Shown here piece by piece: positions 47,216 through 59,529 of a stretch of 64,000 nt of DNA. The notes below the pieces were generated by a model, which saw only the letters and a program-made list of their open reading frames with translations, was not told where the DNA came from and did no database searches. Position 1 is the first letter of the stretch. Every line of letters begins with the position of its first letter. Origin of the DNA: Hippophae tibetana (taxonomy: Eukaryota; Streptophyta; Magnoliopsida; Rosales; Elaeagnaceae); the NCBI GenBank assembly GCA_037013495.1, contig CM072805.1, positions 23,690,669 to 23,754,668 on the forward strand, given 5' to 3'. A program made the translations under genes and the position numbers.

Positions 47216-47233
47216 CCTATTTATGTAGTAGTG
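47216..47233 (-). repeat. 3' terminal inverted repeat of the CACTA element
   Basis: Reads CACTACTACATAAATAGG on the minus strand; TTA at 47234-47236 is the candidate 3-bp target duplication. Confidence 0.85.
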
Positions 47234-47960
47234 TTAATTATTCAAAGAAATACCAAAAGAATTAATCACTAATCTATAAAAAATAACTATCAATCTAAAT
47301 AATAATATTATAAAAATAAATTTAACTATAATTTAATTAATAAATGAGTTAGACAAAAAAAACATAGTTATAACTTTATAGTGATTTGATTAGTATATAG
47401 CATCCTATATAGAATGTAAGTTTAAGTCTTAATATTATCATTATATTCATTACATATAAAAATCTATTTTTTTTAATTTATGTAATAAATTTAATTATCG
47501 TGATATTATCATTATGTACAAATAATGTTTTAAAAATTTAATTTTCTAAATTTATTAACTTTTTTTAAAAAGGAGATGACTACATTTAAAATACTAATTT
47601 TTTTTTAAATTTATAGTATAAATTTAATAATCTTAGTATTATCATTGTGTACAAATGATGCTTTAAAAATTTAATTTTTTAAATTTATAATATAAATTTA
47701 AACTTTAAACTTCGATGATGATAATAATTTTTTTTTAATTTAAACGTAACTTAATTATACACAACTTAGATAAAAAAGCATAATTTAGGTGTAATTTGAT
47801 TAGTATATAATAGAAAAATGACATAGTTATAACTACTTAATCTATTGAAAAGTATAAAGTGTTATGTAAAAAAACAAAAATTTAAGTATTAGTATGTCAT
47901 AATATATAATTTCAATATTATTATTGTATGTATTTTTATTAAAAATGATACTTTAAAAAT
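47234..47960. repeat. Segmental repeat, copy 2, resumed after CACTA
   Basis: TTAATTATTCAAAGAAATA and the following ~450 bp align with 35604-36000. The sub-repeat core is at about 47415 and a weaker one at 47877. Confidence 0.75.
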
Positions 47961-49990
47961 TCATTTCACATCATAGTATAATTTTGAGTTTATAATTAGA
48001 TTTTTTTTTGTTATATCGGTATAGATAGATAATTATCACAATACATAATTTTAATAATGTTATTGTATATATTTTTATTAAAAAAATAGAGCTTTAAAAT
48101 CTATTTTTTATTGCTTTAACCCTAATATTTTGAAGGTGAATTGACCAAGGGTGACAGTTCGTTATTATAGAATTAAGTACTTGTTAATGGATCATTGACT
48201 AGAGTTGACCGTTGTTTGATAAAATGAAATTTCATCATTTTATATTTCGGAGAAAACTTCATCCATTATTATTTATTTATTTATTCAGAAAATGAAACTT
48301 CATCATTTTGGGTAAACTAAGATTCCCACTTTCATCCACACAAAACTAGATAGGTAGTAAATTTGCCTGTCAGTAGGTTCTAAGTTCTAGCAAAATTAAT
48401 TGCATAGGACCACACATGCATCATACATTTTTCCTTACAAATTGTATTATTAAAAAAAACGTGTTGCATATTTGACGTGTAATCGATAATGACACTTACT
48501 CAATTTGTTTATACTAGGACATGCATTGCGTTTAATTCTTAACCTAACATATACACCCATATATAGCATCAAATACATAAGGTCACAAAACAAAGCCCCT
48601 TTCTACAAGCTTTACTAAAAGCCAAGTGGATGAAGTTATAATTCGGTTACATTTATGAGAGTGATAGTCCCAACTTTGCAAGCTCTACCTAAATGGTTAA
48701 TACTTAAAAATCATATATAATTGTGTCATTCATTTGTTGATTTAAAAATCTTTAAAGTTCTTAAAATGTTATAGTTACATCACTATTAAAACATAAAAGT
48801 TTTTAAAATCATTTTTAATTATAATCATAAATCTATACATACGTTAAAAAATTATTCAAAATTAAAATCATTGTAAATAAATATGATCATGATTTCTGTT
48901 TGGTATCATACAGGTAACAAACTAACAATTTAAGTCTAAGACACTTATAATATATATAGATTGATTAGAGTTTCAAGCATCACTAAGATATACAAACGAA
49001 ATATTAACAAGTTTAATTGGTACAAATACCATTAAAGACGAGCTCTCATGGTTTCCATTGGAGATGAGCTCCATGATGACTCATTAGAGACAAGATCTTG
49101 TAATGAAAAATTGAAGATGAACTCCCTTACAATTTGTTAGAGACAAGCTCAATATACGACGTGGTGTACAAGTTGATCATTTCTTCGGAACTAAATAACT
49201 TATGATTAGTGGCCTAAGATAGTAAAGAGTAAAAACGTCGGCAAAGCGCCGTACAATGTAATATTCATACATGTATAGATTTATCTCTATATGTACCTCA
49301 ACATATTCATTAATAAAAGATCTAATTTTATCTATTTAATTTTTCACTAAAAATCCTATAACAATAATAATTATCCAAATAATTTTGATAAAAAGAATAT
49401 CATATCTACAATAATTTTTTTAAAAAGAGCAATTAATAGATATATGATTAATGTAGGAAGCATGGTAAAAACGAAAGGCTTTTGCCAACCTTGCTATTTT
49501 GAATGACAAATTTGGTTAGACATGGATAATGGATGAAAAGAGCATCGAAATAAGACTTATGATGTTAACCGTGGAAACTAAATACTTGAGTATTTCTTTA
49601 GTACGTAGGATATGATAGTTACTAGTTTGTTTTGACCAAAACCAACCGCTAATATAGTACCCTAAAAGCAAAGAAAGCCAACATTCATCAATCGAGTTGG
49701 CAAAGGGAGTTTCTTATAATTTTTGACTCAAATAATTTTATTTTTAAAAATTAATCAATTTTTCATAACTAGCATTAACTCATCCAAAAATATATAATTT
49801 TATATCAAATTATTTAATAAAAAGAATAAAAAACTCTTATTTCGTAATTTTAGTAAAATAAGATTAATGTCACACCTCACTACATCTTTAACCGAGATCA
49901 ATGTCACACCTTACCATATATTTAACAACTATAGCCAACGATCCTACCGTAATTCTAGTAATCATCGTTGGTGAGCTCATCGAAGGTTAC
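47961..49990. other. AT-rich spacer, nothing recognised
   Basis: Contains short purine/pyrimidine repeats (for example GAGACAAG...GAGCTC near 49040-49150) but no gene, RNA or element ends. Confidence 0.5.
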
Positions 49991-49994
49991 ATAT

Positions 49995-50200
49995 AAAGAT
50001 AAAGATAGATGTAACATGTTACATGCAAAAAGATACGAATATATATAACAAGTTACATACAAATATACAGGTAGATGTAGTAGGGTACATCCAATGGGTC
50101 ACTATAACTACAGTAGATATAACAAGTTATATACAAATGTATATGTAGATGTAATAAATTATATACAAATATACATTTGTATGTAACAGGTTACTTTCAT
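49995..50200. repeat. Degenerate short tandem repeat
   Basis: About five variants of a unit near GATGTAACAAGTTACATACA with AATATAC lie between 49995 and 50200. Many contain the palindromic GTAACNNGTTAC core. Confidence 0.65.
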
Positions 50201-50456
50201 TAAGTTGCCAATATTGGTTACCAAAACTCAAGTGGATTGTTAGTGATAGTTGTTGAAACTCTATCAATGATAACTATTGAAAATATTGTGAGATCTAACT
50301 TTATTTTTATTTTATTGGATTATATTGTAATGGAATTTTGGTATTTATGGGTATGAAGTTATGAGTTTTGAGATAAATTTTTACTAATTTGGATAAATTG
50401 ATAAAAGAGAGGAAAAAAGTTTCATATTATATTAATATTCTTAGTTTCTCACGGTA

Positions 50457-50461
50457 AGAAG
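50457..50461. repeat. Target site duplication of copia D, left copy (AGAAG)
   Basis: AGAAG before the left LTR against AGAAA at 53942-53946 after the right LTR. Confidence 0.6.
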
Positions 50462-50872
50462 TGTTGAGAAATTATGCAAATTCTCGATAAGTCAGATTTA
50501 TGAGAAAACAAAATAGACAAAATAACACACAAATTTGATAACGGAGTTCGACCAATCTTGCTTACGTCTCTTGACATGTTGTAGATCTTTTTAATAAAAT
50601 GGGAGAAATTACACAAGGTGTTTACAACACTCATAATCACAACCCACAACCCAATTACACCCAAGAAAATTATTCTCAATTTTCTCTCACAAAAGCTTTT
50701 CTCTCAATTAGAATGAACATTTGGTTGATTAATTCATTACAATTACATATCTATTTATAGGAAAATTCACTCCTTGAATTAATTCTTAAATTAATGGTTA
50801 CTTGAATTAAGTTCATTGGTTTGTTCCATGTTTTGCTCCTTAAATTAAGAAGCTTTACAGCAATTTCCAACA
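50462..50872 (-). repeat. Copia D LTR (3' LTR in element orientation)
   Basis: 411 bp; shares CAAAATAGACAAAATAACAC, AAATTACACAAGGTGTTTAC and TCAATTTTCTCTCACAAAAG with the other LTR. Confidence 0.93.
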
Positions 50873-50888
50873 ATATCCCACTTGAAGA
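50873..50888 (-). other. Polypurine tract of copia D
   Basis: Minus strand reads CTTCAAGTGGGATAT directly against the LTR. Confidence 0.75.
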
Positions 50889-51368
50889 CTAATTTCAATC
50901 TGTCTTCACACCTCGATCAATGCAACAACTTTTATAGTCTTGTTACTCTAGCAGACCAACTGAAATTGAGCACAACTTCAATTTCATAGCAAGCTCCTAC
51001 TTACTGGCATCTCGATTCTAACAAGCTTCATCATAGCATTCATGCTATCCTCCATCAGTCAACAACATATAGTTCATGTATCTCCTATTAGGCACATGAG
51101 GTCAAGAAGATATTCTCAATACAGAAGTTGTAGTAGGAGGTTGTGGTGTGTCGGACTGTTGCACACTACTCTGTCCAATGAGTTCTTTTGGCTAAGGACT
51201 TGCTACAATTGGTTCCTTCACAGAACTATCTAGGACATTATCTACATCTACAAATACTGACTCATTCTGCTTTGAGTCATTGGTGTCTATTTTATGCATG
51301 TCCTTATACATCACTCTTTCATTGAAAATCACATCTCTGTTACGGATCACTTTCTTGTTTTCGTCATC

Positions 51369-52060
51369 CTAAATGTGGTAGCCAAACTTATCCTCACCAT
51401 AGCTGATAAAGGTGCATTTCTTAGATTTGGGATCAAGCTTATTCCTACCTTGATCACTAATATGCACAAATGCTACACAATAGAAAACTTTTAGATGTGA
51501 TAGTTTCACCTCTTTTCTGCTCCATACCTCCTCTAGTATTTTGTGCTCCAATGGAATAAATAGGCCTCGATTGATCAAGTAAGCTACCGTGTTGACTGCT
51601 TCTACCCAGAATTGTTTCGGTAGACCTGACTGTATACAAATGTTTTTGGCTCTTTCTGTCAATGTTCGGTTCGTATGCTCAACTACACCATTGTGTTGAG
51701 GCGTGCTTGACACAGTTCTTTCCATTCTGATCCCGTGCTCATAGCATAAATTTTTATATCTAGTGTCTTCATATTCACCACCATTATCTGTTATGATCTT
51801 TTTGATCTTCAAACCGGTCTCATTTTCCATCTTCTGAAAGCCTCAAATACTCCAGACTTGTGCTTTAGAAAGAAAACTCATGCCTTCCGAGAGTGATCAT
51901 CGATGAAAGTCATGAAGTAGTGTTTGCCACCAATGGATGAGACGATTGTTGGTCTCCAAACATCAGAGTGGATAAGCTCTAGCCTTTCCTTCTTTGGGGT
52001 TCTATCACTTGTCTGAAAGCTGACTCTTTTTTTCTTTTCAAGTATGCAATCTTCGCACAT
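51369..52060 (-). pseudogene. Copia D: pre-integrase and integrase
   Basis: The His/Cys-type pre-integrase end (CEDCILEKKKRVSFQ, 52060-52015) is followed by the integrase start LELIHSDVWRP and MTFIDDHSRKAW; the second part of the core is on 51830-51369 with ITDNGGEY and PQHNGVVEH (catalytic D, D, E visible). A frameshift near 51835-51845 separates the two parts. Confidence 0.88.
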
Positions 52061-52531
52061 GTCTATCTCTGTAGACTATAGACCTAGAATTTTTCCCTCT
52101 GAGTGCATAATCTTCATCCTTTTTCACTCATGTGGCCTAGTCTTTGGCGCCACAGATTTGGTGTTTCATTTCCTACAGCAACTACGATTGAACAATGTGC
52201 CCTGCTATCATGTAAAAAACGTCACTCTTCTTGCCTCGAGCAACTGTCATTGCACCCTTTGAAATCTTCAATCATCACCATGGAAGATCGTAGTGTAGCC
52301 TTCACTAGCCAATTTCCCTACTGAGATTAAGTTTTTTCTTAGGTCGGGAATATGTCTGACATCCTTCAACTCCCAAACAAACCTGTTTAACTTAATCTTC
52401 ACTACACCTTTGCCAATAATAGCACATGGTTAGTCATCACCAAGATATACATTTCCAAGGTTTCCGGTGACATATTTCTGAAAGAATTCTTTCTGTGAAG
52501 TAGCATGGAACAATGCTTTAGAGTCTAACAC

Positions 52532-53227
52532 CTAAGATTCTTTCTTGCTCTCTAAAGAGCATATCAATGCATCATCTCCTCCTGAGGTGGAAGTAACATT
52601 TGCCTCTGCCTTCACTTTTTTGTCCTTCCAACACTCGATAGTCTTCGAGCTATGAGAATTATTAGGATTCCTATATTTGGACCTCATATCCTTTGATCTA
52701 CCTCGGTAGTCTGTTCTGCCACGTACATTCCCTCTGGTTAAATTTCTTCCTCTTGACTCTGCATGTAAAACTGAAGAGGTTGATGATTCACCCATCTCTC
52801 TACGTCAGATCTCTTTATTGAGAACTAGATCATGAACATCGTCAAATTTCAACTTATTGCTTCTTGACGAGCTACTAATAGCCGTGACTGTAGCATTGCA
52901 GCTTTTTGGTAGAGAAGACAAAAGTATCAATGCTCGTACTTCTTCATCGAATTCAATTTCCACTGAACTCAACTGAGTTATGACTGTGTTGAGTTCATTG
53001 AGATGTTGAGCTATAGATGCGCCTTCTATCATCCGTAAATTGAATAAACACCTCATCAAGTGCACTTTGTTTGAGGTTGATGGCTTCTCATACATATTGT
53101 AGAGAACTACCATAAAATCAGTTATGGTCTTTTCCTTTGCTATGTTGAAAGCAACATTACGAGATAACGTCAATCGAATAACTCTGAAGGCTTGTCTGTC
53201 TAAAAGATTCCAATCTTCTTCCTTCAT
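52532..53227 (-). pseudogene. Copia D: gag (UBN2) with truncated zinc knuckle
   Basis: 53227-52805 is a well-kept copia capsid region (DFMVVLYNMYEKPSTSNKVH, LRMIEGASIAQHLNEL, ALILLSSLP). After a stop at about 52805 an Arg/Gly/Ser-rich tail leads to a zinc knuckle of which only the end ECWKDK remains (about 52640-52620). Confidence 0.9.
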
Positions 53228-53524
53228 AACCTCTAGCTTCTTCCCGGAGAGAGGTTGATATAGATTTCTTTGATACAGATAATCCTCTATCTATATTTTT
53301 CAAAAACCAAAATTTGTGCCATCAAATTTCTCGAGTTTCACCTTTCCTTCATCTGTGGCCATTACTCCCACTCAAATCTAACTTTCTCTGGATCATTTCT
53401 AACTATTTCTACAAATCATCGTGTATTAGAACACTTCCGTCAATGAATAAATATCGTCGACAAATTTCACTATTCACTTGAATAGTATCCTTGTAAAAAA
53501 ATGACATAAATCACCACCAAAAAG

Positions 53525-53537
53525 TTCTGATACTAGT
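53525..53537 (-). other. Primer binding site of copia D
   Basis: Minus strand reads CTAGTATCAGAAC adjacent to the LTR, a mutated tRNA-iMet site. Confidence 0.75.
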
Positions 53538-53941
53538 TGTTGGGAAATTAAGCAAATTTTCGATTAGCTAGATTTATGAGAAAGCAAAATAGACAAAATA
53601 ACACACAAATTTGATACCGGAGTTTGACCAATTTTGTTTACGTCTCCGGACCTACTGTAGATATTTTTACTAAAAGAGGATAAATTACACAAGGTGTTTA
53701 CAACACTTATAACTCACAACCCACAACCCAATTACACACAAGAAAATTATTCTCAATTTTCTCTCACAAAAGCGTTTCTCTCAATTGGAATGAACACTTG
53801 GTTGATTAATTCGTTACAATTACACATTTATTTATAGGAAAATTCACTACTTGAATTACACCTTAAATTAATGATTACTTGAATTAAGTTCCTTATTTTG
53901 TTTCATATTTTACTCCTTAATTTACATTGCAATCTCCAACA
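53538..53941 (-). repeat. Copia D LTR (5' LTR in element orientation)
   Basis: 404 bp, TGTTGGGAAATTAAGC to CTCCAACA; partner of 50462-50872 with moderate divergence. Confidence 0.93.
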
Positions 53942-54037
53942 AGAAAATCATGGCTTCAACCCTCACCGTTAATAGAAATTGGTAATTTATCCACTTTTTC
54001 TTAAGATTTTTTCAAGATTGTGGGATAATATTAGGCT

Positions 54038-54210
54038 CGTAATCATTAAAAATCAACACTTTAATCATGCAATTATTACTAATAACACTTGGATCTCATA
54101 ATTATGAAAATGAAATGTTTAGTCCTTATTTTTATGTAAGATTAATGGAACTTATGTGCCACATTTTCATAATTATAAGATCAAAATTGTATAATTTTTA
54201 ATGATTATAG
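54038..54210. repeat. Short inverted-repeat element (MITE-like)
   Basis: Arms pair at 54040-54054 with 54196-54208 (GTAATCATTAAAAAT) and at 54091-54112 with 54161-54182 (GATCTCATAATTATGAAAATG type). No clear target duplication. Confidence 0.55.
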
Positions 54211-56491
54211 TACTAAAAGTGATTAATTAAAAATAAAATAATCAAAATATATATTTTTACTTAATTACGGGTCCAGGAGTATCAATTTTTTATTTCCTCG
54301 TTTCAATTAAGAATGTCTTTCAAGTAATGTGTATATGTATAATGAATATTACTAGCAATATTGATTTAACCTTTTGTGTTACTTATAACTTGATAAATAT
54401 TGATATAGTATTAAAGTTGTAATCTATTTATTGGGCCATAAACTCGTGAGTCTCCTCCCAGCAATAACAAATTACATATACTTTGTAAATTAAAGAAAAA
54501 TAAGTGATTAAATCGAATAATATTAAAAATATTAAATATTTGCAATATACAAACAACACAATGAAAGAATATTAAAAGTAAAAAAAATAAATAAATAAAA
54601 AGATCTCATATTTATTAAGTATATCTTTCATGTAAAATTATACACAATATGGGTTTTTAGCAAAGTAATTTATAACATTAAAAATGATGACAAAGCAAAG
54701 AGGACCGTGAGCAAGAGCTAGCAAGCATAGTTTAGGGACATATAAAATATTAAAATGATACATCAGAAATGAACATGTGCAAAATGCGTAACATGTGGAA
54801 GAATTAAGCTTCAATGATACATCAAGGGACCTATCTATCTATCTATCTCTATCACTCATAAATACAGGCAATGTCATGTGAATAATTTCCTAAAATGGTA
54901 AATTGTCTGTTGTCCATTCAGTTTGGTTAAATAAGTAAAGTAAAAGACACCCTGTCCTTTTTATGACAGCAGATAGATCTTTCATCTTAATTTGACTTCT
55001 TCTTTCTTTTTTTCTAAAAAAAAAAAGTGATATTAATTAACGAAGAAGTTTATTTATAATAAATTATATTATAATTAATAAGATAATTAATTATAAAATA
55101 AGTTTTATTATATTAATTGTGATTAAAAATATTTTTAATTAATTAATTAATGAGATTATAATGCTAACACGAGTTTCTATTATTATTATGGTGGGTATGG
55201 AATTAGTATTCCATTAATGGAATTAATTTCAGAAATAAAATATATGTATATTGTCTCATAGTTATTATAGTTATTATTATGATAAAAATATATAGAATTT
55301 AAATTAATAATTAGATAAAAGGTTATTTAAGTTTATAATTTTACGAAATTGAAGTTAATTTATAACTTATATATTAAGTTATATATCAAAAATTTATTAC
55401 TTTTATAAAAAAACATATAGATATATTTTAAAAAGTTAATGAAATTTTAAAATTGAAACCATAACTGACCTAATAGTAATTTACTAATCGTGTCAACAAC
55501 ATTACCAAGAAAAAAGCTTGTGATGAAATAATGTAGGCCACATAAATATATGGTTCAGGATGGCTCAATAAAAACAAACAAAAAAATAAAAATAAAAAAG
55601 TCAAGCTGAAGATAACCAAAATACTTAATGGTTAAAATGAAAAATTGTTATTTTTCTTAATTTATATTGTATAAAAATTTAAATAACATCTTATAAATTT
55701 TTGAATAAAATTATTCTTATATTTAAATATAATGAATACTATTATCTTTAATTCTTGTAATATTTAAAATTATATATAAAAAATTATCTATTAAAACATT
55801 ACGGTTATTTATCGTATGCAATATAAACAACTGTATTTTTTACTGTCAATTATCTTTCCTTTAAGTTTATTTCAACATTTATAATATAACACGTGCAAAT
55901 AACATGAATTGATTAGTATAGTTAAAAGTTCCTTACTATAATAATAAACGACATATATAAGTTTTTGATATTTTATAATTAAAAATAATGATTTTAATTA
56001 AATTTATAATCTATGAATAATTTAATTATTACAACTAAGGGTTTGATATTTAAGATGTATGAGTTTTGTAATGTTATTTAAAAATATTATTGGAATAAAT
56101 ACTTAATTAAATTTATTAAAAATTAATTATATTCGAAGCAGAGAAAGAAAAAGAAAAAAAAGGTTATTTGAAGTTATTAGAATTAAACTCACTAATAAAT
56201 TAATTGGATTAAAACATTAGTAAGGTAAAAAGTAAAATAATAATAACAACGACAACAAATAAAATAACAAAAATTAAAAGGAGAAAGAAATCAATTAACG
56301 ATTATATTAGTATAGATAATTCATAATTCAATATAAATTAACAATTAATTAACATTAAAATAAATGTAATTAGCTTATTTTTCTTATATATATTATATGT
56401 TTCCTTATGATTATTAAATATTGAAAAATATTGTAATGTTGAAATTCATTAAATTAATTATTTTTATAATCAATACAGTAAAAGTATACAT
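54211..56491. other. AT-rich spacer, nothing recognised
   Basis: A CTAT microsatellite lies at about 54833-54850; otherwise A/T runs without coding or structural RNA content. Confidence 0.6.
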
Positions 56492-56494
56492 TTA

Positions 56495-57441
56495 CACTAC
56501 TATAAAATGTGACATTTAAGTCGATATATAAAGTCGAGTTTTGAAGAAAATCGACTTATAATGAATTTAAAGTTGATTCAGTGAAGAAACCGACGCTACG
56601 TGGATATAGCGTTAGTTCTACGTGTCAACTAACACTACACACATTGATAGTGTCGGTTGACACGTAGGACCGACGCTACGTGTATGTGTAGCTTCGGTTC
56701 AACGTGTCAATCAATGTTATACACGTGTATTTTTCTTTTTCTCTTCTTTCTTATCCCATCAGACGCAATTTTTAATTTGCAACGCTGTAAACAACACAAA
56801 AAAAAACCCTAAACTTAGCTTCACCCTCCTCAACTCTTTCTCATTTTTTGGTCATCTACAACCACTAATTCTAACACCGTTTAGTGGGTTTTCTTCCTCT
56901 CCAAATTATCTTCCAGATCCCCTATTTTTTTTAGTGAAATACTCAAATATTTTACACTCATTTTCTCACTTACAAAACACATTTTTTTCTTTATTTCTTT
57001 CATTTTGTCACTTCATTCACTCTTGTAAGCATTTCTATTAATCCTACGCACCTATTATTTACTTTGTATTATTTTTTGTATATTGTGTGTATAAATTTTT
57101 GTATTATATATGTTATTATTTTTATTATGTAAATTTTGTATAAGTATTTCGTAATAAAATAAATTTATATATATATTTATGATTGTGATATAAGGTTAGT
57201 GTTTAATTTTATTTATTTGTGTTAAAATGAAATGAAAAAGACATAATTCAACAATATATGTTCATTAAAATATCTATGATTTTAAGTAGTGTAGTTATTT
57301 AAAAAAAATCTTAATAATCACAAAATTATTATATAAATTTATATGTTATTAAATACAGGTTCTTAAGTAGAGTAAAAAATGAGTAAAATATGTATAAAAA
57401 AAATTTTAAGAACAGATTTTAAAATCTATTTTTATAGTAAT
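56495..57441 (+). mobile_element. Small CACTA-derived element, complete copy (family m)
   Basis: Starts CACTACTATAAAATGTG and ends CTATTTTTATAGTAATG, the inverted counterpart, with a perfect TTA target duplication (56492-56494 and 57442-57444). Subterminal AGTCGA/GTCGGTT/AACCGACG motifs lie at 56520-56720. 947 bp, no ORF, so non-autonomous. Three other copies lie at 17379-17939, 30152-31001 and 60681-61025. Confidence 0.9.
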
Positions 57442-57444
57442 GTT

Positions 57445-58432
57445 AAATTAAATACATATGAAAATTATATTATCTATTCATTCAATCAAGTTATTATTTT
57501 TCGTTACTTTTATTATTAGAATAATAATGATAAAAGCAAAAAACTGCAAGCAATGTGTCTTGGATAAATTTAGATTTTCCGGTAGTTGATTGATGTATAA
57601 GTACATGGACCCGTTGAACTCTCATAATCTCAATAGCTAATAATTGGAAAATTGAGATCCTCTTTATAATAGTTATATTATCAACCAGCTACTTAGGTTC
57701 TGAGTTGTATAAGTAGTTCAATTATGAAGAGCATTTTTATTTAATAGTTAAAATAATTAAATTTATTTTTTATTAATTAATAAATAATTATTATATCAAT
57801 TATATTATTATACATCTTATTACTAATAAAGTTATTTTATTTATTTAATTTTAATTTTAAGAAAAAGACAACAAGACAGAGATCGATGAGGAACATAATT
57901 CAAATTAATTTCTGGACATCAGGTTTCATACTAATTAATCATCAGCCTATAACAACTGACAAGTCCTTTAAATTTGAAAGAAGAATGCTATTTATTATAA
58001 ATTATTCTATTATTATAATCTATATAAGCAATATGTGTTTGTTATTTTCGTGAATAAAATATTTATCTGTAAATTTGTTTTTAGGTTTGTTATCCAGTCT
58101 ATTAAAAAAAGTCAAATAAATGTTCAGATTTTAGATAATTATACTCCAAATATATATTTTATAACTACAACACATATAATTGAATTCATGCATTTAATAG
58201 TACATGTTTATAAAGCTGAAATTATTTTTAGAGCTAAAATATTTATTTAAACTTAAATTAATTTATGAAATTATCAATTAGTTATCTCGTGGATAGATAT
58301 GTTTAAATATTTTTTAGATATGTCTTAATATTTTTTAAAATATGTTTAAAAAAATAATTTTTTTATAATATTAAAGTTTTAAAGATTTTAAAAAATTAAA
58401 CCCAAAATATATTTAACTATGATAATATTAGA

Positions 58433-58479
<47 letters not shown>

Positions 58480-59125
58480 GAGTGGTGCCGAAAAGAAACA
58501 AAATTGAAAATAAACTCTAATACGTGATTTAGGAAATGAAGTATATATATATATATATGATTCGGGCACACTTCAATTCACAAAGGAAGCTTATTGAAAC
58601 GTTAGTCTGAAAATTAATCACGTAAATATTAAAAATTGTAAAAATGGAACAAGGGTTCGTAAGTAAGGTACATTGGTAGTATTCTAGGAAAGATAGCATA
58701 AGACCGAGTTTGTACATACACATTTGTTTTTCATAGTGGAAAGTTAGATGGTCCGATGGATTAGTAGTTTTACTCTTAGATCATGATTGTGATCTAAGTT
58801 GTTTCCACCTAAAAATATCGTGTGTTATTCTTTTATTTTTACATTTTATTTTTATACATGATTGCATGTGTTGTCAATTTATTTAGGTTATTAAATTATA
58901 AATTAATAAAAATTAAATATAACATATTCACCTCATCTTGATTAATTAGGTCCGTATTTTATAAACTTTCAATTTATGTGACAATTATTTAAATTATCAA
59001 TTACAATTATATAATAATTTTATAATATAAAAATATGTTTAATTTGAAATAATATATATTTAGTAATTTATTTTAAAAATTATATTGGGTATTACCCCTA
59101 CTCTATTTAGTAGCTTACTATAGAG
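57445..59125. other. AT-rich spacer with microsatellites
   Basis: (ATT)n at 58434-58473 and (TA)n at about 58541-58559. A perfect 9-bp stem CTTAGATCA...TGATCTAAG at about 58776-58799. No gene recognised. Confidence 0.6.
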
Positions 59126-59128
59126 TAA

Positions 59129-59517
59129 TGATGTCCACAATCTGATTCGGTCCAATTTTAAGTAAAAAAAAATTAACAGAACTGTACCGTTTATATTGCT
59201 CAAACCAGATGAGATGAGACCATTTGGTTATTAAAAATATTGTAACCAAATAGTTTGGTTCGGTTAATAATATATAAATACGATACATCTAATGATATAT
59301 CTTTAATTAAAATATGAGAAATTTAATCAACGATTTGTGAGAAGTGATATGAGAAATTTAATATATTATTAAAACCAGTCTGATTTAGTCTAACTCGTTT
59401 AAAAATTAATATAACCAGATCAGACTTTTAAAAAAAAAATTAGTTAATACAAATCAGTCTGGACCGTTTGATTTATAAAACTGTTCGGACTGGTCTGGTC
59501 CGACTTTTGGACACCCC
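59129..59517. mobile_element. MITE-like element, 389 bp
   Basis: Inverted ends TGATGTCCACAAT...CGGTCC and, on the other strand, GGGGTGTCCAAAAGTCGGACC, flanked by TAA on both sides (59126-59128, 59518-59520). Interior without coding. Its right end sits directly on the break of copia E. Confidence 0.65.
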
Positions 59518-59529
59518 TAACACAATCTT

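Larger units (their letters stand above)
37232..47233 (+). mobile_element. CACTA (En/Spm) transposon with two genes, decayed
   Basis: The right end is a CACTACTACATAAATAGG terminal repeat (complement of 47216-47233), followed by TTA. It carries a TNP2-type transposase gene and a second transposase/Ulp1-type gene, plus a subterminal motif array. The left border is inferred from the flanking repeat: host repeat sequence matches up to about 37231 and resumes at 47234. No proper 5' terminal repeat is found; only CATTAATAGAAAATG at 37239 resembles one, directly against the first ATG. A solo LTR is nested inside (38704-40657). Confidence 0.85.
50462..53941 (-). mobile_element. Copia element D, minus strand, RT deleted
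   Basis: LTRs 50462-50872 and 53538-53941 (both TGTTG...CAACA). Polypurine tract next to the left LTR and a tRNA-iMet-like primer site next to the right one set the orientation. Gag, a damaged zinc knuckle, pre-integrase and integrase are readable; after the start of the RT region the sequence jumps to the 3' end, so most of RT and RNase H is deleted. Non-autonomous. Confidence 0.92.

Noticed and set aside
30152-47233. A single 17-kb CACTA element from the CACTATT end at 30152 to the terminal repeat at 47233
   Set aside because: The flanks of 47233 continue a repeat that also lies at 35600-36000, outside the coding element, and 30152-31001 aligns end to end with the separate complete small element at 56495-57441.
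49995-50200. CRISPR-like array
   Set aside because: The units vary, have no spacers of constant length, and the genome is a plant.
58035-58250. Plus-strand ORF of 71 codons
   Set aside because: Composition follows AT-rich spacer; no similarity recognised and no start context or neighbours supporting it.
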